From an uncultured Centipeda sp. (lineage in GTDB: Bacteria > Bacillota > Negativicutes > Selenomonadales > Selenomonadaceae): a stretch of 64,000 bases of DNA. Shown here in pieces: positions 25,531-33,923 of the stretch; positions within the stretch are counted from its first letter, which is position 1, and every line of letters begins with the position of its first letter. Under the pieces are notes generated by a model. The model had not been told where the DNA came from. It saw nothing but the letters and a program-made list of their open reading frames with translations, and made no database searches. The stretch spans positions 1 through 64,000 of the forward strand of contig CAJPQT010000002.1 of the NCBI GenBank assembly GCA_905372865.1, read 5' to 3'. The translations under genes and the position numbers were made by a program.

Positions 25531-26328
25531 ATGGGACTTGATATTCTGCTTTTTCTCCTGCTCGGCTTATTCGTCGGCACGTTTGGAACGCTCGTCGGCA
25601 TCGGCGGCGGCTTGATCTGCGTGCCGATCTTTATCTTCTTCCTGTCGGACGGCGGTGTCTATCCGTACTTTCACACGGCAGCACAGATCACGGGCACATC
25701 GCTCGTCATTGTGTTTGCAAACGCCCTCTCGGGGACGCTCGCCTACATTCGTCAGCAGCGCGTCTACTTCCCTGCCGCAGTACCGTTTGCGCTCGCGACG
25801 CTGCCGGGCGCATTCCTCGGCTCGTACATCGTCGACGACTTCACGGGACCGATGCTCTACGTCTCATACGGTTCATTCCTGCTTGTGATGGCACTGCTCA
25901 TGTATTGGAACGCCACGCACAAGAAACATACGGATGTCCACACGCTCCCTGCAGGCTTCACATTCAACCGCTCGCTCGGCGTCGGTGCAAGCGCGGGCGT
26001 TGGCTTCATTTCGAGCATCTTCGGCATCGGCGGCGGCGTGATTCATGTGCCGCTCATGGTCTACCTGCTCGACTTCCCCGTACACATGGCGACGGCGACC
26101 TCGCATTTCGTCCTTGCCTGCTCTGCGGCATTCGGTGTCGTCAGTCACTTCCTGCTCAATCACATCATCTGGACACCTGCCATCTGCATCTCCATCGGTG
26201 CCGCCGTCGGCGCTCAGATTGGTGCTGCCATCTCACAGAAGACGAAGTCCAAGGTCATCCTCGTCCTTCTCTCCCTCGCCATGTTCGCGCTTGGCGTACG
26301 GCTCATCTGGATGAGCGGGATGCTGTAA
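25531..26328 (+). CDS. TauE/SafE-family permease
   Basis: A 265-residue membrane protein with about eight segments and the internal two-fold repeat of the family. Each half has the signature GxxxGIGGG (GTLVGIGGGLICVP near residue 20 and SSIFGIGGGVIHVPL near 165). Members export sulfite, sulfoacetate or other organosulfur compounds, or import them; the substrate is unknown. The ATG at 25531 has CGGAGGTG seven bases upstream; an in-frame ATG 54 bases earlier lies in the leader hairpin and was rejected. It is divergent from cstA. Confidence 0.88.
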   Translation: MGLDILLFLLLGLFVGTFGTLVGIGGGLICVPIFIFFLSDGGVYPYFHTAAQITGTSLVIVFANALSGTLAYIRQQRVYFPAAVPFALATLPGAFLGSYIVDDFTGPMLYVSYGSFLLVMALLMYWNATHKKHTDVHTLPAGFTFNRSLGVGASAGVGFISSIFGIGGGVIHVPLMVYLLDFPVHMATATSHFVLACSAAFGVVSHFLLNHIIWTPAICISIGAAVGAQIGAAISQKTKSKVILVLLSLAMFALGVRLIWMSGML

Positions 26329-26343
26329 AACAAAACAAACGTA

Positions 26344-26379
26344 AAAAAGAATCGCCCCAACATGAGGCGATTCTTTTTT
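26344..26379. terminator. Bidirectional terminator between TauE gene and nrfA
   Basis: Stem AAAAGAATCGCC / GGCGATTCTTTT with T-tracts on both strands, between convergent stops at 26328 and 26398. Confidence 0.9.
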
Positions 26380-26397
26380 GGTCTCTTTGTGCTCCGA

Positions 26398-27702
26398 TCA
26401 GAGCGGCTGGAAGCCGTGGCGTGCGCCCTCGGCAGACTCGATTGCCTGATGTGCAAGGTCAATCGCAAGTCCAAGGGTACGCATGATCTTGTCGGGGTTG
26501 TGGAAGCCCACGCCGTTCTCGGCAGCAACCCAATCCCAGTACCACTGTGCTTCGCGAATCTTCGCGCGTGCATCGTCGAGAGCTGCATCGGGTACACCGG
26601 CATCCATCGCAGCCTTGACCGTGCGGTGTGCGCGTGCAACGGTCTGTCCCGCGATACGCTGGAGTTTGAACGTGTTGTCATGGATGGTCTTGACGCGTGC
26701 AACGAGGGTCTCCTCGCTCTCGTCATGACACTTCAGACAAGACTGCTGCGTGGTCTTCAGCGGGCTCGTCATCCAGTGCGAGGTGTACTTCTTGCCGCCG
26801 TCACGCATATAGGGCATGTGGCAGTCCACGCAGGTAACACCGGCATCGGCATGGACACTCGTCGCCCACGTCTCGAACTCCGGATGCTGCGCCTTGAGCA
26901 TCATCGTCTTGGAGTCGGGGTGCATCCAGTCGCCCTTGAATCCGCCTGCCTGTCCGGACTGATAGTACTGATACTCGGACTCGGCATCCAGACCGTTCTC
27001 GTATGGATGTGCGACACGACCATCCTCGGCGGTGAAGTAGTACTCTGTATGACACTGCGAGCACACATAGGCACGCATCTCGTTATGCGTCGCCGCATTT
27101 ACGTCAATGCCGCGCTTTGCCATCGACTCGATGAAGCCCTGCTGATAAACGCGCAGCTCCATCGTCTCAGGGTCGTGGCAGGTCGAGCAGCCAAACCACT
27201 CATCCATCGTGATGGGAGCCGCAACTTCATCAAACGGCTTCGATGCATACGCCCATCCACCTTCTTTGAAGTACACATCATAAACATACGAACCCTTGCA
27301 CTGTAGACAACTCCCCTTCTGTCCCGGAAGCCTCTTCGTATGCAGGAGATCGTAGCCCGCATACGTATGCCCTCGGTCGTCGTCATACTGAATGGCAAAC
27401 TTATAGCCCTTAAAGTTCTCAAGCATCTCGGGCTGGTGCTCCAGATGACTGTTGCCCTCCATGCTGCCGCCGTAGCCTGTGGGCGACGGAGATTCCTCAT
27501 TGTTTTTCATGAATGAGTTGTACTGGAGCGGATAGGCATCCTTGTACGCCTCTTTGCCGATCTTGGCAGCGGTATCGCCCTGGATCTGCACGCGTTTGAT
27601 GCTGTCATCGTTCGGGTGTGCGCCGATGCGAACGGCGACGAATCCAAAGAACAGGGCACAGACGCCGGCAACACCCGCGATGATTTTCTTTCTGTTACTC
27701 AA
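26398..27702 (-). CDS. nrfA: Ammonia-forming cytochrome c nitrite reductase, catalytic subunit
   Basis: A 434-residue pentahaem protein reducing nitrite to ammonium with six electrons, in the periplasm. The N-terminus is a signal or anchor segment (residues 5-26). The active-site haem uses the special CxxCK motif CLQCK (residues 132-136); four CxxCH motifs follow (CSTCH, CSQCH, CVDCH, CLKCH). CSQCHTEYYF contains the conserved catalytic tyrosine. Its start overlaps the end of nrfH by eight bases. The upstream ccm genes supply haem attachment, so the whole 26.4-32.6 kb block is one functional unit. Confidence 0.97.
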   Translation of the reverse strand: MSNRKKIIAGVAGVCALFFGFVAVRIGAHPNDDSIKRVQIQGDTAAKIGKEAYKDAYPLQYNSFMKNNEESPSPTGYGGSMEGNSHLEHQPEMLENFKGYKFAIQYDDDRGHTYAGYDLLHTKRLPGQKGSCLQCKGSYVYDVYFKEGGWAYASKPFDEVAAPITMDEWFGCSTCHDPETMELRVYQQGFIESMAKRGIDVNAATHNEMRAYVCSQCHTEYYFTAEDGRVAHPYENGLDAESEYQYYQSGQAGGFKGDWMHPDSKTMMLKAQHPEFETWATSVHADAGVTCVDCHMPYMRDGGKKYTSHWMTSPLKTTQQSCLKCHDESEETLVARVKTIHDNTFKLQRIAGQTVARAHRTVKAAMDAGVPDAALDDARAKIREAQWYWDWVAAENGVGFHNPDKIMRTLGLAIDLAHQAIESAEGARHGFQPL

Positions 27703-28177
27703 CTCTTATCCCCCCTTCTAAAGGATTGGAACCATGCGGCATACCACTGTGACACTTCGTACAATTTGCATTTCCGTCCTTGCCCCTGTCCAGACATACC
27801 GCCCCCATGGTCGATGTATGGCAGCGCAGACAGTTGGCATTCACGATATCCCGCCCGTGATCGGAGATCTTGATGTGTACGGGATAGTCATCGAGCACCT
27901 GATGGAGCGTGTCGTGCATACCTGTTTTGCCCTTTTCAAAATAGTAAACGGCAATATTGTCGTGCGGCAGATGGCACTCCACGCAGGCGATGTCCGCATG
28001 TGTGGACATGGCATGTGTCTTTGCCTCGTGCTGCATGGCATGGCACATACCGCAGAACTTCGGCGATGCCGAGGCCTTGTCCATGAGCATGCCGCCGCCG
28101 ACGGCGAACAGTCCCACGAGAAACGCACCGATGATACAGCGCAGCGTATGCTCCTTTGCATACTGCTTCAAATTCAT
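27695..28177 (-). CDS. nrfH: Cytochrome c nitrite reductase small subunit (tetrahaem quinol dehydrogenase)
   Basis: A 160-residue NapC/NirT-family protein with one N-terminal membrane helix (residues 14-32). Four haem motifs are present: CGMCHAM, CVECH, CLRCH and CTKCH. NrfH takes electrons from menaquinol and passes them to NrfA in a membrane complex. The ATG at 28177 has GGGAGG upstream; a reading ten codons longer has no support. It lies 26 bases after ccmF and overlaps nrfA. Confidence 0.96.
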   Translation of the reverse strand: MNLKQYAKEHTLRCIIGAFLVGLFAVGGGMLMDKASASPKFCGMCHAMQHEAKTHAMSTHADIACVECHLPHDNIAVYYFEKGKTGMHDTLHQVLDDYPVHIKISDHGRDIVNANCLRCHTSTMGAVCLDRGKDGNANCTKCHSGMPHGSNPLEGGIRVE

Positions 28178-28203
28178 GTGTCCTTCCTCCCTTCTATGAT
28201 TTC

Positions 28204-30336
28204 TCACTCAGACCGCTTTTCCGATCCACCTCCTTTGACGGGACTTACCACCTGCGTGGATGCCAGGAGACCACCGACAGTCACAAGAACACAGGCGAGC
28301 CAAAGGATGGAGATGCCGGGCTTCGTACTGACCGAGGCGGGAACGGGAAGTGCCGCCTCCTCTGCCACAGAGGGCAGGATCTCGATCCGTATGTCGCGTT
28401 CATCCGCCGAGACACCCGTGAGACGGATGCGGAACTTGCCGTTCATCACCTCGATCGGCTGGGATGTCCCACCCGTCTCCGTTGCAAGGATCGTGGGTGC
28501 GGCATCGTCGACCTCCTCGCCGTCCGTCAGCGCGATCTGTGCCGTGACGAGGGTCTTGCCGCCGCCCTGCGGCTCAAACGCGATGGATTCATAGCGATAG
28601 GCATAGTCCCCCTCATCCATAACCGTCTTACCCCGATGGAGGATCAGCTCGTCACGCTCCGCCGAGGTCGGCGACGGTGCGATATAGAGATCGCCCGCAA
28701 GGCTTCTTGCAATCGCAGGCTCACGCGCCGCATCCTCACCGTTTGCACGCAGCTTTGTCACCGCCTCGCATAGGACACCGTCCACCTCATAGCGGTAGGA
28801 CTTCTCGCTGCCACTCTCGGCAAAGGACTGTCCACGATAGATGATCGTGTGTCCATAGACCTCCTGCAGTTCGTCAGGGATGAGTGTGACGGTGGTCGTC
28901 TGACTGCCCGACCCCGAGAGAATAAAGGCGAGCAGAGCAAGTCCCGTGCCAATGTGTGCGACCATCCCGCCCAGACCGATGCGTTGACGGCGAAATGCCT
29001 CAATGGCAGCAAATGCGGCAAGGAGGGCAAAGGTGGAGAGCAGAACCGACGGAATATCCGTTACTCCGACCAATCCAGCAAGAACGCCGCCGCCCACGGA
29101 GATCACGAAGATCCACACAGGCCGTGCAACGCGTCCACCGCCGTAGGGCAGAAGTACGCCGAGTGCCATGAGGAGGGCAAGCGGAACCGCAATCGGCAGC
29201 GAGGTACGTACATAGTAGCTCGTATCGACCGCCGCACTCTCTCCGAGCAGCCCCGAGATGAGCGGCATGGACATCCCGAAAAATACAATAGCGACAATGA
29301 ATACGATGAGAAGCATCCCGAGCAGCACGAGGAAGTCTCGGCTGCGGTGCTGCTCGTAGACCGCCCCCTTCGGCAGACGCTCAATCCGAACGGTCAGAAC
29401 ACCGAGCCCGAAGAGCAGGACAGCCGCATTGGCAAGGGCGATGTAGAGACCAATGTCCGAGCCCGCAAAGGAGTGGACGGAGAAATCACCGAGTATGCCG
29501 CTGCGCGTGAGGAATGTCCCGTAAAGGACGAATGCGTAGGAGAAGGTCGCCGCGAGATGAACGAGGTAGAACGCCCCGCGCCGCCCACGCGCGATGGAGA
29601 TCAGATGAAGCAGGACACAAGCGAGCAGCCACGGGACAAGCGAGGAGTTCTCCACGGGATCCCAGCCCCAGTAGCCGCCCCACCCGAGTACCTTATACGC
29701 CCAGTAACCACCGATGAAGATGCCCGCGCCGAGGAATGCCCACGCGATGAGCGTCCAGCGGCGCATCGGTACGAGAAAGCCTCCGTCCATCGGTGCCTTT
29801 ATCATGCTCTCAAGAGAATAGACAAACGGAACTGCAAGCAGTGCATAGCCCACGAAGATGATCGGCGGATGCACCGCCATCCACGGATCCTGCAGCAGCG
29901 GATTCATTCCGTGCCCGTCCATGGCAACAGTCTCTGCGGGAGCAAAGGGGCTCTTAAAGAGGACGAGGAGGACGAGCATCGCGGTGAGTGCGTGGTAGAT
30001 CGTGCGCCCCGCTGCTGTCATCCGTCCCTCACGGGCAATCAGAACACCGACAACGGCGTGAATCACGAGCCAGAGAAGAAACGAGCCCTGCTGTCCCGCC
30101 CAGAATGCGGAGAGCTTGTAGAGCAGCGGCAGACTGATGGAAGAGTAACTGATAACATAGGTGTAGCTGAAATCATCGTTCAGGATAATGACGAAGAGGA
30201 ACGCCGCTGCACCGAGCGATGCAAGCCCCGTTAGAGCTGCACAGATCCGTCCTTCGGTTGTTTTCCCCTGCGTCTCACAGAACACAGCGCCGAGGGCAAA
30301 GAACAGAACTGCACCCAAGAATAACGTTCCGATCAT
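28204..30336 (-). CDS. ccmF: Cytochrome c haem lyase subunit CcmF/NrfE
   Basis: A 710-residue polytopic membrane protein with about 15 segments. The tryptophan-rich haem-handling loop reads GWGGYWGWDPVENSSLVPW near residue 225, preceded by the conserved VHPPIIFVGYA His region. It ligates haem received from CcmE to apocytochrome CxxCH motifs. No ccmH or ccmG lies nearby, so the ligation partner is missing or elsewhere. The start overlaps the end of ccmE by four bases. Confidence 0.93.
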   Translation of the reverse strand: MIGTLFLGAVLFFALGAVFCETQGKTTEGRICAALTGLASLGAAAFLFVIILNDDFSYTYVISYSSISLPLLYKLSAFWAGQQGSFLLWLVIHAVVGVLIAREGRMTAAGRTIYHALTAMLVLLVLFKSPFAPAETVAMDGHGMNPLLQDPWMAVHPPIIFVGYALLAVPFVYSLESMIKAPMDGGFLVPMRRWTLIAWAFLGAGIFIGGYWAYKVLGWGGYWGWDPVENSSLVPWLLACVLLHLISIARGRRGAFYLVHLAATFSYAFVLYGTFLTRSGILGDFSVHSFAGSDIGLYIALANAAVLLFGLGVLTVRIERLPKGAVYEQHRSRDFLVLLGMLLIVFIVAIVFFGMSMPLISGLLGESAAVDTSYYVRTSLPIAVPLALLMALGVLLPYGGGRVARPVWIFVISVGGGVLAGLVGVTDIPSVLLSTFALLAAFAAIEAFRRQRIGLGGMVAHIGTGLALLAFILSGSGSQTTTVTLIPDELQEVYGHTIIYRGQSFAESGSEKSYRYEVDGVLCEAVTKLRANGEDAAREPAIARSLAGDLYIAPSPTSAERDELILHRGKTVMDEGDYAYRYESIAFEPQGGGKTLVTAQIALTDGEEVDDAAPTILATETGGTSQPIEVMNGKFRIRLTGVSADERDIRIEILPSVAEEAALPVPASVSTKPGISILWLACVLVTVGGLLASTQVVSPVKGGGSEKRSE

Positions 30337-30707
30337 ACCCGAACCTTTCCTTTTTCCGCCTCATATTTCGACGGGCATTTGATGAGCAGCTTGTCTGCTG
30401 TGAACGCATCGCCCGTATATTTCCCAATCGCAACAACGTGATATGCCTCATCGAAGTTATCGGGCTTTATGCCCTTGTAGCGGACGAGCATGGTCTCCCC
30501 CGTCTCCTCATCGGAGATGGAGAACACGAACATATTGTTCTCCATGTGCGGCTCGACAGTGTCGTCCGGCAGCCCCTTGACCTGCACATTCCGTTCGGAG
30601 GCACGCGCCTCTGCAACGCTGACATAGGGGGTCACAGAGTCCGCAAAGAAATACCCTGCATATCCGATAAATCCAAGAATCAGTACAACAAAGAAGTATT
30701 TACGCAT
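30333..30707 (-). CDS. ccmE: Haem chaperone CcmE, cysteine-type
   Basis: A 124-residue periplasmic OB-fold protein with an N-terminal membrane anchor (residues 5-22). Canonical CcmE binds haem through the His of HxxxY; here the motif is CPSKY, with Cys111 and Tyr115. This CxxxY variant is known from archaea and some anaerobic bacteria with a reduced system I. It lies between ccmC and ccmF, overlapping both. The NMFVFSISDEET and VRYKGIKPDNF segments match the family core. Confidence 0.9.
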   Translation of the reverse strand: MRKYFFVVLILGFIGYAGYFFADSVTPYVSVAEARASERNVQVKGLPDDTVEPHMENNMFVFSISDEETGETMLVRYKGIKPDNFDEAYHVVAIGKYTGDAFTADKLLIKCPSKYEAEKGKVRV

Positions 30708-31317
30708 GACGATCCCCCCGTTTCATCAGCCAAGCATACATAAGTGTCACATCGACGAGCGACAGTATGAGCGTTCCAAGCATCACCGCGTCCATATCGA
30801 GCCGCCCGGCGCCATTGAGAACGGGCGACGGATGCAGCGAGAAAAACATGCGCGGCAGGATAAAGACAAGGAACGGAACCGCGATAAAGGAAAAGAGCGC
30901 ATAGACCGCCGATGATGAGGCGCGTGCACGCTCGTCCCGCATCGTCATACGAAGTGTGGCGTATGCCCCATAGATGAGGAGCAGAACAAAAATGGTCGTC
31001 TGCCGCGGATCCCAGTTCCAGTACGCGCCCCATGTGAGTTTTGAGAAGATTGCCCCACTCCCCGTCGCGAGGAGTGTGAAAAGCAATCCGAGCACAGCGG
31101 ACCGCGCACTTTTCGCATCATCGCGAAGGTTTCGCGTTTTCAGATAACGTGCGCCCCAGAAAGCAGCGCAGAAGAATGCGATGACCGAGACCCATGCACA
31201 CGGGATGTGGAAGAATGCAATGCGTACGTAGTTGCCCAGGCCCTCAGCAGGAGGGACGACGAAGAACACGGCGTAGAGCACAGCCAATGTCAGAGCGGCA
31301 ATCAGCCCGGCCAGCAT
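30700..31317 (-). CDS. ccmC: Haem exporter membrane protein CcmC
   Basis: A 205-residue membrane protein with six predicted segments and the tryptophan-rich loop LTWGAYWNWDPRQT near residue 108. CcmC loads haem onto CcmE. The ATG at 31317 lies 13 bases after the ccmB stop, with a G-rich site upstream; the longer reading overlaps ccmB and was rejected. The end overlaps ccmE by eight bases. Confidence 0.93.
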   Translation of the reverse strand: MLAGLIAALTLAVLYAVFFVVPPAEGLGNYVRIAFFHIPCAWVSVIAFFCAAFWGARYLKTRNLRDDAKSARSAVLGLLFTLLATGSGAIFSKLTWGAYWNWDPRQTTIFVLLLIYGAYATLRMTMRDERARASSSAVYALFSFIAVPFLVFILPRMFFSLHPSPVLNGAGRLDMDAVMLGTLILSLVDVTLMYAWLMKRGDRHA

Positions 31318-31330
31318 GAGACCCCCATCT

Positions 31331-31987
31331 CTAACTCTCAATCCAGAGAGAATCAAACAGCATCGATGCGCCCACCGTGAGCGCCATATCATAGATCAGC
31401 ATCCCGCCGAGGAGTGCCGGCTCCCCCACCCCCGCCGAAAGCGAAATCGCGGGCAGAAGAATCGGCAGCATGGACGGGAGCAGCAGGACGGGAACAAGTC
31501 CGCCGCGCACACTCGCATTTGCTGCGACCGCCGCGAGCAGCGTATCCGCCGCCGCCATGCCCCAGAGCCCCAAGAACAATGTGCCGACGAAGCAGCCATT
31601 GAGGGCAAGCGGTGCATCCATCAAAATGATAACGAGAGGCAGGACGATTGCTGCAAGCACGACGAGCGTAATGAGATGCGCCGCCATCTTGCCGAAGAGA
31701 ACCGCCTGCGCCGGAACGTAGATCCACAGAAAGGGCAGCGTCCCCGCCGCAGCCTCCTCCGCAAAAAGCCGCTCGCCCTGCAGTGTCGCCGCGAAGAAGA
31801 TCACGATCCAGAGGAGTGCCGATGCGAGGCGGACATCCATCGTCCCCCACGCGAGCGACATGCTCAGAAAGGCGATCACCGTCAGTGCGAACATTCCCAT
31901 CGTCACATAGCCGGCGCGGAGACGGATGCCGTCGAGGAGTTCTTTACGGGCGACGTTGAGTGCCGCTCGTAAGATCGAAGCACGCAT
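31331..31987 (-). CDS. ccmB: Haem exporter membrane protein CcmB
   Basis: A 218-residue membrane protein with about six segments, the permease partner of CcmA. The N-terminus (AALNVARKELLDGIRLRAGY) and the FAATLQGERLFAEEAAAGTL region are typical. The ATG at 31987 has AGGAAGG upstream and lies 44 bases inside ccmA, implying coupled translation. A much longer upstream reading runs through ccmA in the wrong frame and was rejected. Confidence 0.92.
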   Translation of the reverse strand: MRASILRAALNVARKELLDGIRLRAGYVTMGMFALTVIAFLSMSLAWGTMDVRLASALLWIVIFFAATLQGERLFAEEAAAGTLPFLWIYVPAQAVLFGKMAAHLITLVVLAAIVLPLVIILMDAPLALNGCFVGTLFLGLWGMAAADTLLAAVAANASVRGGLVPVLLLPSMLPILLPAISLSAGVGEPALLGGMLIYDMALTVGASMLFDSLWIES

Positions 31988-32585
31988 CCGCTGCCTTCCT
32001 TTCCTCCGGTTCGTTCGTCGCCCACAGGATGAGCCGTCCCCTCTTCGCCGCTGCACGCGTTTCACTGAGAAGCAGCGCACGCCCCTGTTCATCGAGAGCA
32101 AGCCCCGGCTCGTCGAGCAGCCACACCTCGGCATCTGTGCCGAGAACGACGGCGAGCCGCACACGCTGGCGCATCCCGGTCGAGAGCTGCCCCGCCATGC
32201 GCGGCAGAACCTCTGCGGGCAGTCCGACACGTGCGAGAAGCTCCTGCAAATCCGCATCCCCACACGAACCCCCGCGTGCGGAGAGCAGAAAGATGAGATT
32301 CTCACGCACCGTCAGACGCGTATACAGCTCCATCTCCGGCGTCGCCATCGCGAGCAGCCTACGGTAGTCCGCACCCGTGACGGGTGCTCCGTCCAAAAAC
32401 GTCTCAACCGTCCCCGCGCTTGGAAGCATGAGCCGTGCCGCGAGGCGCAGAAGCGTCGACTTTCCGCTGCCGTTCGCCCCCGCAATGGCAGTCACCCTGC
32501 CACCATGAAAGGAATGCGTCAGTTGATGCAGGACTTCACGCCCTTCAAACCTTTGACTGACATCGTTCAAGCGAATTTCAACCAT
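31944..32585 (-). CDS. ccmA: Cytochrome c biogenesis ATPase CcmA
   Basis: A 213-residue ABC ATPase. Walker A is GANGSGKST near residue 36, the signature loop LSTGMRQR near 133, and Walker B VWLLDEPG near 153. With CcmB it uses ATP to release holo-CcmE from CcmC. It is the first gene of ccmABCEF-nrfHA. RBS AAAGGAA precedes the ATG. Confidence 0.93.
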   Translation of the reverse strand: MVEIRLNDVSQRFEGREVLHQLTHSFHGGRVTAIAGANGSGKSTLLRLAARLMLPSAGTVETFLDGAPVTGADYRRLLAMATPEMELYTRLTVRENLIFLLSARGGSCGDADLQELLARVGLPAEVLPRMAGQLSTGMRQRVRLAVVLGTDAEVWLLDEPGLALDEQGRALLLSETRAAAKRGRLILWATNEPEERKAADACFDLTSGTQRRP

Positions 32586-32691
32586 GAGCTATTCCTTTCA
32601 TAACTTTTGTTTATTTTACCACGGGTATGAAAGAAAAATGAAATACATATTTTATATTAACCTTTTCTATAGCTGTAGACTATTACAAAGT

Positions 32692-32704
32692 TGAACATCG
32701 TTCA
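32692..32704. promoter_or_regulatory. Palindrome upstream of the ccm-nrf operon
   Basis: Perfect inverted repeat TGAAC-ATC-GTTCA about 107 bases before the ccmA start. It could be an operator for the nitrite-ammonification operon, but the promoter itself is not clear, so the role is only suggested. The rest of 32586-32727 is AT-rich with nothing else recognised. Confidence 0.3.
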
Positions 32705-32727
32705 TGTCGACTGATAATTAGGCATGT

Positions 32728-32770
32728 AAGAAGCGGTCGGAACTTCATCGTGAAATTCCGACCGCTTCTT
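32728..32770 (-). terminator. Terminator of the aldo/keto reductase gene
   Basis: Perfect 15-bp stem AAGAAGCGGTCGGAA / TTCCGACCGCTTCTT with a 13-base loop, 49 bases after the gene's stop. Confidence 0.75.
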
Positions 32771-32818
32771 CATCATTTTTTAGCATATATAAATTTTATC
32801 ATCATGTGGTGATATTTA

Positions 32819-33814
32819 TCACAGTTGCTTTCGCATGATACCAAAAACTGCCGACATCGGAATCGTCTCCAAACGTGCATCAATCGCAGCAACATCCTCA
32901 GCCGTAAGTACAATGTTCGCCGCACCTGCATTCTCCGCAAGGCGCGAATACTTTCGCGTCCCCGGAATCGGCACAATGTACGGTTTCTTGCAGAGCATCC
33001 ATGCGAGCGCGATCTGTCCACACGTCGCGCCCTTCGCCTCCGCGAGGCCACGGAGGAGCGCGAGGAGCTGACCGTTCTCCTCCATTGCCGCCGCAGTGAA
33101 CTGGGGCATCCGTGCGCGCATATCCTCCGTCTCGAATGTCGAGGTTTTGTTGTATGCGCCCGTAAGCACGCCGTTTGCAAACGGCGAGAATGCAACAAAG
33201 CCGATGTTCCGTTCCTCAAGCACAGGAAAGAGCGTCTCATACGCACGCGCCATCATCGAGTAACGGTTCTGCACTGCCGTGAGTGGGCAGATGGTGTGTG
33301 CTCGGCGGATGTCCTCCTCCGTCGCCTCGGAGATGCCCCAGTGGCGAATCTTTCCTTCCTTTATAAGATCGCCCATTACACCCGCGACTTCCTCGACGGG
33401 GATCTGCGGGTCAACGCGGTGCTGATAGTAGAGATCGATATAGTCCGTGCCAAGCCGCTGCAGTGACGCATCCACAGATGCACGGATGGTTTCGGGGCGC
33501 GCGTCTGGGACGATGGGGCTTTTGCCCTCTTTCAGCAGGCTCATATCGAAATGAATACCGAACTTTGTCGCAAGAACAATTTTCTCTCGATAGGACGCAA
33601 GCGCCGCTCCGACAAGTTTCTCATTATCATGCGGATCGTCGGGCGTGCCGTATACCTCCGCCGTGTCAAAGAGGGTAATCCCCATATCCACGGCAGCGGC
33701 AATCAGCTCGCGCATCTCTTTTTTATCGGCGGGTGCGCCATAGCTCTGGCTCATCCCCATGCAGCCAAGCCCGATCGACGAAACGGTAAGATTTCCAAGT
33801 TTGCGGCAGTTCAT
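32819..33814 (-). CDS. Aldo/keto reductase
   Basis: A 331-residue NADPH-dependent TIM-barrel oxidoreductase of the AKR13/YakC-like group. The catalytic tetrad elements are visible: Asp in FDTAEVYG with its Tyr, Lys in LATKFG, and His in YYQHRVD. The cofactor-binding end has PIPGTRKYSRLAENAGA. Substrate unknown. RBS GGAGGG precedes the ATG, and a TTGACC-18-TATGAT promoter lies just upstream, so it is a single-gene unit. Confidence 0.92.
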   Translation of the reverse strand: MNCRKLGNLTVSSIGLGCMGMSQSYGAPADKKEMRELIAAAVDMGITLFDTAEVYGTPDDPHDNEKLVGAALASYREKIVLATKFGIHFDMSLLKEGKSPIVPDARPETIRASVDASLQRLGTDYIDLYYQHRVDPQIPVEEVAGVMGDLIKEGKIRHWGISEATEEDIRRAHTICPLTAVQNRYSMMARAYETLFPVLEERNIGFVAFSPFANGVLTGAYNKTSTFETEDMRARMPQFTAAAMEENGQLLALLRGLAEAKGATCGQIALAWMLCKKPYIVPIPGTRKYSRLAENAGAANIVLTAEDVAAIDARLETIPMSAVFGIMRKQL

Positions 33815-33835
33815 TTACTTCCCTCCATTTTCATC

Positions 33836-33865
33836 ATCATACGCCATACACTTCCCTATGGTCAA
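33836..33865 (-). promoter_or_regulatory. Promoter of the aldo/keto reductase gene
   Basis: TTGACC (33860-33865), 18-base spacer, TATGAT (33836-33841). It starts two bases after the mtlD terminator. Confidence 0.65.
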
Positions 33866-33867
33866 GC

Positions 33868-33907
33868 AAAAAGAATCGCGGCACAACGTTGTACCACGAT
33901 TCTTTTT
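33868..33907 (-). terminator. Terminator of the mannitol operon
   Basis: Hairpin with arms AAAAAGAATCG / CGATTCTTTTT and an inner GG.ACAACGTTGT.CC stem, ending in T5 on the minus strand, 16 bases after the mtlD stop. Confidence 0.9.
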
Positions 33908-33923
33908 GTGTCACCAATGCAGT

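Noticed and set aside
31988..32305. N-terminal extension of CcmB to 324 residues
   Set aside because: The extra part is the ccmA gene read in the wrong frame; the ATG at 31987 has a proper ribosome-binding site.
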